NCBI GenBank assembly: GCA_963675655.1
Contig: OY776489.1
Span: 806,001 to 870,000, forward strand
Length of the DNA stretch: 64,000 nucleotides
Direction of reading: 5' to 3'
From: CAXXOK01 sp963675655
GTDB taxonomy: Bacteria > Bacillota > Clostridia > Christensenellales > Aristaeellaceae
In this document: positions 51,566 through 58,959 of the stretch, in pieces
How positions within the stretch are numbered: the first letter of the stretch is position 1
Layout: each line of letters opens with the position of its first letter
Program-made: the position numbers and the translations under genes
The notes under the pieces: generated by a model
The model's input: only the letters and a program-made list of their open reading frames with translations
Told to the model about the DNA's origin: nothing
Database searches by the model: none

Positions 51566-51715
51566 CTAAAGTGCTGCGCGGCACTGCTGTATCACCGCGG
51601 CCGGTATCCGGAATGCGGGCAACCCGAAGTTGATACGGCAGCAAGTGATGGTGATGATGGGTTTTAATGCAGCGCAAGGCCAAAAAATTACCATATAAGA
51701 AAATAGCAATTTTGC

Positions 51716-51744
51716 TTGACAACGATATTTGCCTGTGTTACGAT
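51716..51744 (+). promoter_or_regulatory. promoter of the rbs-locus LacI gene
   Basis: TTGACA (51716-51721) and TACGAT (51739-51744) are spaced by 17 bp. The predicted start near 51751 places the site TTACTCGATTAA (51753-51764) at the beginning of the transcript. Confidence 0.75.
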
Positions 51745-51752
51745 ACGCATAG

Positions 51753-51764
51753 TTACTCGATTAA
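51753..51764 (+). promoter_or_regulatory. operator-like site before the LacI gene
   Basis: AGTTACTCGATTAA here and AGTTAAACGATTAA inside the rbsD promoter differ at two positions. The shared CG-centred core is of LacI operator kind and its position just after the start site would allow autoregulation. Confidence 0.6.
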
Positions 51765-51780
51765 CCGACATGGAGTCTAT

Positions 51781-52788
51781 ATGAATATAACGATTAAAGA
51801 CATCGCTCGCCATGCAGGCGTGTCCACTGCGACTGTTTCAAATGTGTTAACGCAGAAAAAATATGTCAGCAGCAACTTGGAACAGCAGGTATACAAAGCG
51901 ATAAAGGAATTAGGGTATCGCCCAAATGTGTATGCGCGAAACCTGAAAACCAATCGCTCCCACATTATTGGCGTTCACGTGCCCGATATTACCAACCCCT
52001 TCTTCAGCGAAGGTGTGAAGATTATCCAGAATGTAGCGGGCAACGAGGGCTACCAGATTATTTTATATGATTCGGATAACAACCTCCAAAGCGAAAGCAA
52101 GAACTTTGAAAGTATGCTGGATGCGCATGTGGATGGTATTATTGCGATTGCCCCGCGTATTAACATTGATGATCTTCTGAAGATCACGGATGTCCCGCTG
52201 GTCATCATGGATCGTCCTCCGCTGAAAACAGACCGAAACGTCGCGTTTGTATATGCGGATAACTACCACGGCGCAGCGTCGGTGGCGGATTATCTGATTG
52301 GGAAAGGATATACGCGCTTTTACTGCCTGGCCGGGCCCATCAAGATCGTATCCAATGCCGAGGCACGCCTGAGCGGTTTTACCGAAACGCTGAAACGGCA
52401 CGGCATCCCGGAGGATGCCTGCGAAATCCATTATGGGGATTTTACCTTTGACTCCGGGTTTGCGCTTATGAAGGAAGTGCTGAAAAACTACAAGCCGGAA
52501 GGCTCTGCCGCCGCCGCTTTTATAAGCAGCGACATTATGGCCTGGGGCGCGATGGAAGCACTGAAAGAACAAAGGCTGAAAATGCCCCGCGATATGGGGA
52601 TTGTTGGGTATGATAATATCTACTTTTCCAGCTTCCTGTACCCGAAACTGACCACGGTGGAAAATCCCATCCGGGAGATGTCTATCAACGCGGCAAACTT
52701 GATGCTGGATGCGTTGGAACGGCGGCAGAATTTATCCGGTTTTTCAGTAGCGCTGCGCTCGGCGCTCATTGTACGTAAATCCTGCTGA
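51781..52788 (+). CDS. LacI-family regulator of the rbs operon
   Basis: A 335-residue LacI protein. ITIKDIARHAGVSTATVSNV is the helix-turn-helix, GYRPNVYARNLKTNRSHIIG the complete hinge, and VPDITNPFFSEGVKIIQNVA, VDGIIAIAPRINIDDLL and SAAAAFISSDIMAWGAMEAL the ligand domain, as in RbsR/CcpA relatives. The ATG at 51781 follows GGAG; an upstream in-frame ATG precedes the promoter and is excluded. It lies 275 bases before rbsD on the same strand, with shared operator-like sites, so it is the probable regulator of that operon, relieved by a pentose. Confidence 0.92.
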   Translation: MNITIKDIARHAGVSTATVSNVLTQKKYVSSNLEQQVYKAIKELGYRPNVYARNLKTNRSHIIGVHVPDITNPFFSEGVKIIQNVAGNEGYQIILYDSDNNLQSESKNFESMLDAHVDGIIAIAPRINIDDLLKITDVPLVIMDRPPLKTDRNVAFVYADNYHGAASVADYLIGKGYTRFYCLAGPIKIVSNAEARLSGFTETLKRHGIPEDACEIHYGDFTFDSGFALMKEVLKNYKPEGSAAAAFISSDIMAWGAMEALKEQRLKMPRDMGIVGYDNIYFSSFLYPKLTTVENPIREMSINAANLMLDALERRQNLSGFSVALRSALIVRKSC

Positions 52789-52867
52789 AACGGGCATTTT
52801 CGCTGCCCTCCCGATGGGAAAGCGCGGAAAAGCCACAAGGGATAAAGCCGGCGGCGCCGCAAGGGTG

Positions 52868-52966
52868 CCCGCCTGCGGGTGATGGAAGCGCTTGGTTTAC
52901 GCCCGGAAAAAGGGGAAAACCACGTTATTTTTGCGCCTGATACAGCAAAAACAGGCGACCTTTGAC
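52868..52966 (+). pseudogene. short degraded coding remnant before rbsD
   Basis: One frame reads RLRVMEALGLRPEKGENHVI and FAPDTAKTGDL before a TGA. It looks protein-like but has no start site or recognisable family; it may be the tail of a lost gene. Low certainty. Confidence 0.25.
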
Positions 52967-53001
52967 GAAGTTTATTAATCGTTGGCAAAGAAGCATATGA
53001 T

Positions 53002-53031
53002 TTGCTTTTGAGTTAAACGATTAAATATAGT
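53002..53031 (+). promoter_or_regulatory. promoter of the rbsD operon with embedded operator-like site
   Basis: TTGCTT (53002-53007) and TATAGT (53026-53031) have an 18-bp spacer. The spacer contains TTAAACGATTAA (53013-53024), the partner of the site before the LacI gene; a repressor there would block polymerase directly. Confidence 0.7.
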
Positions 53032-53063
53032 AAGAAAAATCAAATACTAAAGGAGCGTTTCAC

Positions 53064-53507
53064 ATGAAAAAAGGCGGAATCTACAATGCGGAGTTGGCAA
53101 AGGCGGTCGCAAAAATGGGTCATGGGGATATCATCCTGATCGGTGATGTCGGCTGTCCGTTCCCCCGGCATGATATGACCACCAGTATCGACCTGGCGGT
53201 ATGCGAGGGTGTGCCGAAAGTGATGGACGTGGTGAAAGCGGTGCTGAAAGAGCTGGTTATCGAAAGCTATATTGTCACCGAGGAAACTAAAAGCGTCAGC
53301 CCTGAAGTGTACAAGGAATTCCGCGCCACGCTGGATGCAGAGAAAAACAAGGGCAATGACCTGATTGAAAAAACCATTCCGCATATAGAAATGAAGGATT
53401 TGTGGTTGAACGGCTCGCTTCGCGGCGACGAAGTTAAGGTGTTCGTGCGAACTGGCGAACGCTGCCCCTACTGCTATATCGCGCTGGTAGCGGGTGTGGA
53501 TTTTTAA
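53064..53507 (+). CDS. rbsD: D-ribose pyranase
   Basis: A 147-residue RbsD/FucU-family mutarotase. GGIYNAELAKAVAKMGHGD carries the catalytic His (about residue 20), followed by IILIGDVGCPFP, and the C-terminal FVRTGERCPYCYIALVAGVDF matches the family F-V-R-T-G-E-x-x-P-Y-x-N. It converts pyranose to the furanose form that ribokinase uses. Length is slightly above the usual 131-139. AAGGAG precedes the ATG. First gene of a six-gene operon. Confidence 0.92.
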   Translation: MKKGGIYNAELAKAVAKMGHGDIILIGDVGCPFPRHDMTTSIDLAVCEGVPKVMDVVKAVLKELVIESYIVTEETKSVSPEVYKEFRATLDAEKNKGNDLIEKTIPHIEMKDLWLNGSLRGDEVKVFVRTGERCPYCYIALVAGVDF

Positions 53508-53568
53508 TCTGTAACGTTGCAGGGCTGGGCTCAACTTGTCACGAGGCAGCCCTTGAAGGAGGCTAACC

Positions 53569-54396
53569 ATGAACCGTTTGGAAACCATCTTTACCAAGCC
53601 CAAACCGATTATCGGCATGGTGCATTTGCGCCCTTTACCCGGGTCTCCGCGTTACGATGCTGTGGGTATGGGCATGAAGCGTATTTTGCAAATTGCCCGG
53701 GATGAGGCTCGCATGCTGGAGGATCAGGGTGTAGACGGCGTGCAAGTGGAAAATATGTGGGATATTCCCTATCTGCCCGGCCGTAAAATTGGCCCTGAAA
53801 CCGTGGCTGCGCTCGCCGTAGGCGTGTATGAGGTTGCCCGCAGCGTATCCATCCCAACAGGCGCGGAATGCCACATGAACGGTGCGGAGCAAGCGTTTGC
53901 CGCCGCCGTCGCGGGCGGCGCCCGCTGGGTGCGTGTGTTTGAGTGGTGCAACGCGTTTATTTCCCAATCGGGGTACATTGAAGCCGCGGGCGGCCAGGTG
54001 GCCCGGCTGCGCAGCGCGCTGCGCGCGGAGGATATTGCCTGTCTTTGCGACGTTAACGTGAAGCATGGCAGTCATTACATTATTCACGACCGCAGCGTGG
54101 AAGAACAGGCTATGGACGTGGAAGCACAGGACGGCGATGCCGTCATCGTAACCGGTTTTGATACCGGCACGCCCCCAACCGTGGAAAGGATAGACAGTTG
54201 CAAAAAAAGCGTAGGGTTACCGATTTTGCTGGGCAGCGGCACCACCAGCGAGAACGTAGCGCAGCTATTAAAACACGCCGATGGCGCGATTGTCGGAAGC
54301 TATTTTAAGCAAGAGGGCAAATGGAAAAATCCCGTGGACGCGGAACGGACGCGCACTTTTATGCAAGCCGTGGAAGCGCTTCGTAAAGGAGCTTGA
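53569..54396 (+). CDS. BtpA/SgcQ-family protein
   Basis: A 275-residue TIM-barrel protein. KPIIGMVHLRPLPGSPRYDA opens the protein, VDGVQVENMWDIPY and VDVNVKHGSH-type CDVNVKHGSHYI lie in the barrel, and GLPILLGSGTTSENVAQLLK with ADGAIVGSYFKQEGKWKNPV closes it like a phosphate-binding site. The family includes cyanobacterial BtpA and E. coli SgcQ; its reaction is not established to my knowledge. Its place between rbsD and rbsK suggests a step in metabolism of the imported sugar. AAGGAGG precedes the ATG; rbsK follows after 4 bases. Confidence 0.85.
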   Translation: MNRLETIFTKPKPIIGMVHLRPLPGSPRYDAVGMGMKRILQIARDEARMLEDQGVDGVQVENMWDIPYLPGRKIGPETVAALAVGVYEVARSVSIPTGAECHMNGAEQAFAAAVAGGARWVRVFEWCNAFISQSGYIEAAGGQVARLRSALRAEDIACLCDVNVKHGSHYIIHDRSVEEQAMDVEAQDGDAVIVTGFDTGTPPTVERIDSCKKSVGLPILLGSGTTSENVAQLLKHADGAIVGSYFKQEGKWKNPVDAERTRTFMQAVEALRKGA

Positions 54397-54400
54397 CAGT

Positions 54401-55318
54401 ATGGGACAGACAATACTTTGCATGGGCAGCATCAATATCGACCTGACCATGTTTATGAAAAAAATGCCGGAAGTGGGCGAAACCGTGGTGACGGACAATT
54501 TCGCCACCTTCCCCGGTGGCAAGGGCGGCAACCAAGCGGCAGTAGCTGCCACACTGGGCGGTAAAGTACGCTATTTTACGAAACTTGGCGATGATGCTTT
54601 CAGCGCCCAACTGACGGAAGAGCTTGAGGCCCGGGGGGTGGACATGAGCCGTATCATTACCCTGCCGGGGGATACCTCCGGGGTCGCGATGATCCGGGTA
54701 GACGCGCAGGGCCGCAATTCCATTTCCTTTACCGCAGGAGCAAATGCCAAACTGACTCCTGAAGATGTGCGCTCCCATGCAGATGTGTTCGACGGCTGTG
54801 GCATTTTATTGATTACCATGGAAATTCAATTGGAGACCGTTTATGAAGCGATACGCCTAGCTAAGGAAAAGGGCATGACCGTGATCATCGATCCTTCTCC
54901 CGTGCCGGCGGGCGGGATACCCGCAGACATTTGCAGGCTGATCGACTTTGCCAAACCCAACGAAACAGAAGCGGAAGCGATGACCGGTATAGCAGTCGTC
55001 GATATGCAAAGCGCGGCAAAAGCGCATGCCGAATTGGTCAATCTGGGCTTTACCATGCCGGTAATTTCCATGTCGGACAAAGGCGCCTTTACCATGCTGA
55101 ATCGTAAACCCTTTATGCTGGAACCCAAAAAGGTAGATGCCATCGATTCTACCGCTGCGGGAGATGTGTTTCTCGGCGCGTTTGCGGCGGCGCTTTCCTG
55201 TGGCAAGCCGGTAGCCGAATGCCTGCGCTTTGCCAATGTTGCGGCAGCCCTGAGCACCACACGCAAAGGGGCGCAATCGTCCATTCCATCCCTTGGCGAG
55301 GTAGAGGCTGCGCTTTGA
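54401..55318 (+). CDS. rbsK: ribokinase-like PfkB-family sugar kinase
   Basis: A 305-residue PfkB kinase. GSINIDLTMFMKKMPEVGET and FPGGKGGNQAAVAATLGG form the sugar-binding start, and IDSTAAGDVFLGAFAAALS carries the catalytic Asp and anion hole (family D-T-x-G-A-G-D). It phosphorylates ribose or a related sugar after uptake. The ATG at 54401 has AAAGGAG 9 bases upstream. It ends 14 bases before the ATPase start. Ribose is likely but the BtpA neighbour leaves room for another substrate. Confidence 0.88.
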   Translation: MGQTILCMGSINIDLTMFMKKMPEVGETVVTDNFATFPGGKGGNQAAVAATLGGKVRYFTKLGDDAFSAQLTEELEARGVDMSRIITLPGDTSGVAMIRVDAQGRNSISFTAGANAKLTPEDVRSHADVFDGCGILLITMEIQLETVYEAIRLAKEKGMTVIIDPSPVPAGGIPADICRLIDFAKPNETEAEAMTGIAVVDMQSAAKAHAELVNLGFTMPVISMSDKGAFTMLNRKPFMLEPKKVDAIDSTAAGDVFLGAFAAALSCGKPVAECLRFANVAAALSTTRKGAQSSIPSLGEVEAAL

Positions 55319-55332
55319 AGGAGGAGCATACC

Positions 55333-56844
55333 GTGAACGAAGAGCTGGTGTTACAACTAGCCAATATTCAAAAACACTTTGGTGGCGTACACGCCTTAAA
55401 GGGTGTGGATTTTGAGCTGACGCGCGGTGAAGTACACGCCTTGCTGGGCGAAAACGGCGCGGGAAAATCCACCCTGATTAAAATTCTGACAGGCGTATAT
55501 CACCCAGACGATGGCGCGCTTATGCTGAAAGGCCAACCGGTGACCATCGCCGATCCCATCGATGCGCGCCGTAAGGGCATCGCGGCGATCTATCAGGAGC
55601 TGAGCTTGATTGATACGCTTACCGTTGCCGAGAACATTTTTTTAGGCAACGAACCGGTCGCTACCGTTCTGGGCGTCAGCAAAAAGAAAAAGCTGTACGC
55701 AGACAGCGACGCGTTTCTCAAGCGTTTCGGCATCCCCATTTCATCCCATGCGCTGGTGGGGAATCTGGGCCTTGGGCAAAAGCGCGTAATCGAGATTGTA
55801 AAAGCATTGGCGATCAATGCCGAAATACTCTTGCTGGACGAACCTACCACAGGCATGAGTAAAGCTGAAATCGATACGCTGTTTAGCATTATGCAGAGCC
55901 TAAAAGAAAAAAATGTTACCATGATTTACATTTCCCACTACCTGGACGAAGTGTTTCGCTGCTGCGATCGGGCAACGGTGTTCCGGGACGGGCGCAACGT
56001 GGATACCTTTACCATGGATGCGGTAACCATACCGCAGTTAGTGCGCGCTATGATTGGCCACGCTGTCTCCGGCGAGCGTTATCGCGCGGCAGGCGACTAT
56101 CTGGCGGAAGATACGGTGTTGGAGGCGCGGGAATATCAGACGGACGCGATGCAAAACCCGCTGAGCTTTGCGGTGCATCGGGGTGAAATTGTCGGTTTTA
56201 CAGGCATCGTAGGCGCGGGAAAAAGCGAACTGGCCGGCAGTCTTTTCGGGGTATACCGGCACACAGGCGGCGAACTGCTGCTCAACGGGCAACCCGTGCA
56301 TTTTAAAACACCGAACGATACCATCCCTTACGGCATGGCGTTTATTCCCGAGGATCGGAAAAGCCAGGGCCTGCTGCTGGCAGACACGATTGAAAATAAT
56401 GTGGTTTTGCCCCATATGGAGCAGATTGAAAACCGCATCGGACTGCTGGATAAAAAGAAGAAAAGATCAATCGCCCAGAAAATGGGCGAGCGGATGCATC
56501 TGCATCCCATGAATGTGAAAATGGTCGCCGGCAACCTTTCCGGCGGCAACCAGCAAAAGGTTGTTTTGGCAAAATGGCTGACGGCCGAACCAGAGCTGAT
56601 TCTGCTGGACGAACCTACGCGTGGCATTGATATCGGCGCCAAAGCGGAAATCTACCGCCTGATTACTAAAATGGCGGATGACGGAAAAAGCGTTCTCGTG
56701 TTTTCCTCGGAATTGGAAGAGCTTTTAAGCATTTGCGACCGAATCCTGGTGCTCTGCAAAGGTCGTTTTGTCGGGGAAAAATCTGCCGGCGAGGCGACAA
56801 GTGAAAATCTGTTGACTTTAGCATTAGGAGGCGGAAAGCCATGA
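55333..56844 (+). CDS. rbsA: Rbs-type sugar ABC transporter ATP-binding protein
   Basis: A 503-residue tandem ABC protein. Domain 1 has Walker A GENGAGKST, a degenerate signature (LGLGQKRVIEIVKAL) and Walker B ILLLDEPTTGMS; domain 2 has GIVGAGKSE, the strong signature LSGGNQQKV and LILLDEPTRGIDIG. A GTG start at 55333 follows AAGGAGGAG; longer frames upstream run inside rbsK. Its stop overlaps the permease ATG (ATGA). Confidence 0.93.
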   Translation: MNEELVLQLANIQKHFGGVHALKGVDFELTRGEVHALLGENGAGKSTLIKILTGVYHPDDGALMLKGQPVTIADPIDARRKGIAAIYQELSLIDTLTVAENIFLGNEPVATVLGVSKKKKLYADSDAFLKRFGIPISSHALVGNLGLGQKRVIEIVKALAINAEILLLDEPTTGMSKAEIDTLFSIMQSLKEKNVTMIYISHYLDEVFRCCDRATVFRDGRNVDTFTMDAVTIPQLVRAMIGHAVSGERYRAAGDYLAEDTVLEAREYQTDAMQNPLSFAVHRGEIVGFTGIVGAGKSELAGSLFGVYRHTGGELLLNGQPVHFKTPNDTIPYGMAFIPEDRKSQGLLLADTIENNVVLPHMEQIENRIGLLDKKKKRSIAQKMGERMHLHPMNVKMVAGNLSGGNQQKVVLAKWLTAEPELILLDEPTRGIDIGAKAEIYRLITKMADDGKSVLVFSSELEELLSICDRILVLCKGRFVGEKSAGEATSENLLTLALGGGKP

Positions 56845-57803
56845 CACCGAAAACCGAGACCTTCGGGCAAAAGTTTAAACGATTCCTGAAGGGAGAACTG
56901 GGGCTGCTGCTGATACTGTTGTTGCTTTGTATCGTATTTGCCAACGTATCCCCGTATTTCTTGCTGCAGCGCAACCTGCTTAACATCACACGGCAGGTCT
57001 CCATTGTACTAACGGTAGCTATGGGTATGCTGTGCGTGGTGCTCTCGGGAGAGATCGACCTGTCCGTCGGCTCTACGGCGGCGCTCAGTGGCATTGCGGC
57101 TGCATGGACAATGCAAACGCTGGGTTCTGTATGGCTGGGGGTTGTGGCGGCGATTCTGCTTGGTCTTCTGGTTGGATTGATCAATGGCTCTTTGGTCGTA
57201 TACGCGCGTATCCCGTCTTTCATCGTCACACTGGCAACCATGGGCATTTTACGCGGCGTTTGCATGGTGTGGACGAATGGAAAACCAATCTCGAACCTGC
57301 CTGAATCATTTTCCACGCTCGGGGCCGGATACTTGCTGACCATCATCCCGGTTGCGACCGTCGTATCGTTGTTTCTGGTCGTTGTTTTCTACTTTTTGTT
57401 GCAACGCACAAAGCATGGTACCTATGTAAAGGCGATCGGCGCGAATCGCGAAGCGGCCAAACTATCGGCCATCCCGATCAACCGCTACAAGGTGATGGTG
57501 TTCGTGGCTTCTGGCTTGATGTGCGCCGTTGGCGGGCTGATCACCGTAAGTAAGCTGCTCTCTGCGCAACCCACGGCAAACAACGGACTGGAAATGGATG
57601 TTTTAAGCGGCGTCATACTGGGCGGAGCATCGCTGGCTGGCGGCGTGGGCACTGTTGTAGGCACACTGCTGGGCAGCCTGACCATCGGCGTGATCAATAA
57701 CGGCTTGAACTTGCTCAACGTAAGCTCCTATTATCAGGAGATTGTAAAGGGAATCATCATCATCATCGCGGTGGTGATTAAAAGGAATAAGGCGAACAAA
57801 TAA
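56841..57803 (+). CDS. rbsC: Rbs-type sugar ABC transporter permease
   Basis: A 320-residue BPD_transp_2 permease with about eight to ten spans. VVLSGEIDLSVGSTAALSGI, the ATPase-contact loop AIGANREAAKLSAIPINRYK and GGASLAGGVGTVVGTLLG are family marks. Coupled to rbsA by ATGA overlap and 16 bases ahead of rbsB. Confidence 0.93.
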   Translation: MTPKTETFGQKFKRFLKGELGLLLILLLLCIVFANVSPYFLLQRNLLNITRQVSIVLTVAMGMLCVVLSGEIDLSVGSTAALSGIAAAWTMQTLGSVWLGVVAAILLGLLVGLINGSLVVYARIPSFIVTLATMGILRGVCMVWTNGKPISNLPESFSTLGAGYLLTIIPVATVVSLFLVVVFYFLLQRTKHGTYVKAIGANREAAKLSAIPINRYKVMVFVASGLMCAVGGLITVSKLLSAQPTANNGLEMDVLSGVILGGASLAGGVGTVVGTLLGSLTIGVINNGLNLLNVSSYYQEIVKGIIIIIAVVIKRNKANK

Positions 57804-57819
57804 AAAGGAGGATCCCAAA

Positions 57820-58722
57820 ATGTTACGTAAAATCCTTGTAACCCTGTTAGTACTTTCCCTCGCACTAATCCCCATGACCTTCGTTGGCGCGGAAACGGCG
57901 CAATCCTACACGATCGGCTTTGCCGTATCGACGCTGGAGAATCCCTTTTTTGTCACCATGAAGGACGCTGCCCAAGCCAAAGCGACAGAGCTTGGTGTTG
58001 AGCTTATGGTACTGGACGCCCAAGACAATGCGGAAACCCAGTCTTCACAGATTGAGGATTTCATTACCCGCGGTGTGGATTTGCTGATTATTAACCCTGT
58101 TGATTCTGATGCGGTTGGTACTTCCGTGATGGCCTGCAACGAAGCCGGCATTCCGGTAATCACCGTTACCCGCGCTTCCAACAGCGGCACCGTAGTCGAG
58201 CATTTGGACATTGATAACAAAGAAGCCGCGATGCTGGATGCGCAGCAGTTGATTAAAGATCTGGACGGGAAGGGCAAAGTTGCCATTCTGGAAGGCATTG
58301 CCGGTTCCAGCTCCGCGATCGACCGTGAAGAAGGCTTCATGTCTACCATCGAAGGCACCGAAATCGAGGTTGTAGCCTCGCTGACGGCGAATTATGCTCG
58401 TGAAGAAGGCGCCACCGTGACCGAGGATATCCTCCAGGCTAACCCTGAACTGGATGCTATCTACGCCCATAACGATGAGATGGCGCTGGGCGCCGTACGT
58501 GCGGTAGCAGCAGCCGGACGCAGCGATGAGATCAAGATTTATGGCATTGACGCCACCGACGATGCGCTGGCCGCGGTAGAAAGCGGCGAAATGGCGGCTA
58601 CCGTACAGCAGCAGCCTGACTTGCAGATTGAAACCGCTTTGGAAAACGCTGTGAAGTACCTCGGCGGAGAGGCCATTGAACCGTTGGTAAACATCCCCCT
58701 GAAACTGATTGTGAAAGAATAA
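57820..58722 (+). CDS. rbsB: Rbs-type sugar-binding protein
   Basis: A 300-residue Peripl_BP_4 protein. The signal peptide (ILVTLLVLSLALIPMTFVGA) is cut before ETAQ and has no lipobox. TIGFAVSTLENPFFVTMKDA, LDAQDNAETQSSQIEDFITR, VDLLIINPVDSDAVGTSVMA and DAIYAHNDEMALGAVRAV follow the ribose binder closely, including the N-P-F-F ligand contact. AAGGAGG precedes the ATG. Last gene of the operon. Confidence 0.93.
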   Translation: MLRKILVTLLVLSLALIPMTFVGAETAQSYTIGFAVSTLENPFFVTMKDAAQAKATELGVELMVLDAQDNAETQSSQIEDFITRGVDLLIINPVDSDAVGTSVMACNEAGIPVITVTRASNSGTVVEHLDIDNKEAAMLDAQQLIKDLDGKGKVAILEGIAGSSSAIDREEGFMSTIEGTEIEVVASLTANYAREEGATVTEDILQANPELDAIYAHNDEMALGAVRAVAAAGRSDEIKIYGIDATDDALAAVESGEMAATVQQQPDLQIETALENAVKYLGGEAIEPLVNIPLKLIVKE

Positions 58723-58779
58723 TAACCCGCCGTTTCATCACGTTTCTTCAGGCCCCGTTGGCTGAAGGAACAATCCAGC

Positions 58780-58816
58780 AGGACCGTGTTGCCAAACGCA
58801 ACACGGTCCTTGCTTT
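58780..58816 (+). terminator. hairpin terminator after rbsB
   Basis: AGGACCGTGTTG (58780-58791) and CAACACGGTCCT (58799-58810) form a perfect 12-bp stem with a 7-base loop, followed by TGCTTT. Confidence 0.7.
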
Positions 58817-58832
58817 GCAAGTTATTGTGAAG

Positions 58833-58861
58833 ATTAACCACCAGCAGAGCTGGTGGTTAAT
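58833..58861. other. second hairpin after rbsB
   Basis: ATTAACCACCAGC and GCTGGTGGTTAAT form a perfect 13-bp stem over a 3-base loop, flanked on the minus side by TCTTCACAATAAC rather than a T-run. Role uncertain; it lies between two terminator-like hairpins. Confidence 0.6.
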
Positions 58862-58886
58862 TCTCGCTAAAGCGCACAAATCAAAC

Positions 58887-58928
58887 GCCGCCGGAAGCAC
58901 TCTCGCTTCCGGCGGCATGTTGTTTTTC
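58887..58928 (+). terminator. terminator between convergent operons
   Basis: GCCGCCGGAAGC (58887-58898) and GCTTCCGGCGGC (58905-58916) form a perfect 12-bp stem with a 6-base loop, followed by ATGTTGTTTTT. It separates the rbs operon from the convergent glucan operon. Confidence 0.75.
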
Positions 58929-58959
58929 TATGTTAGCACCTAGTTTCACAGGTAGCAAA

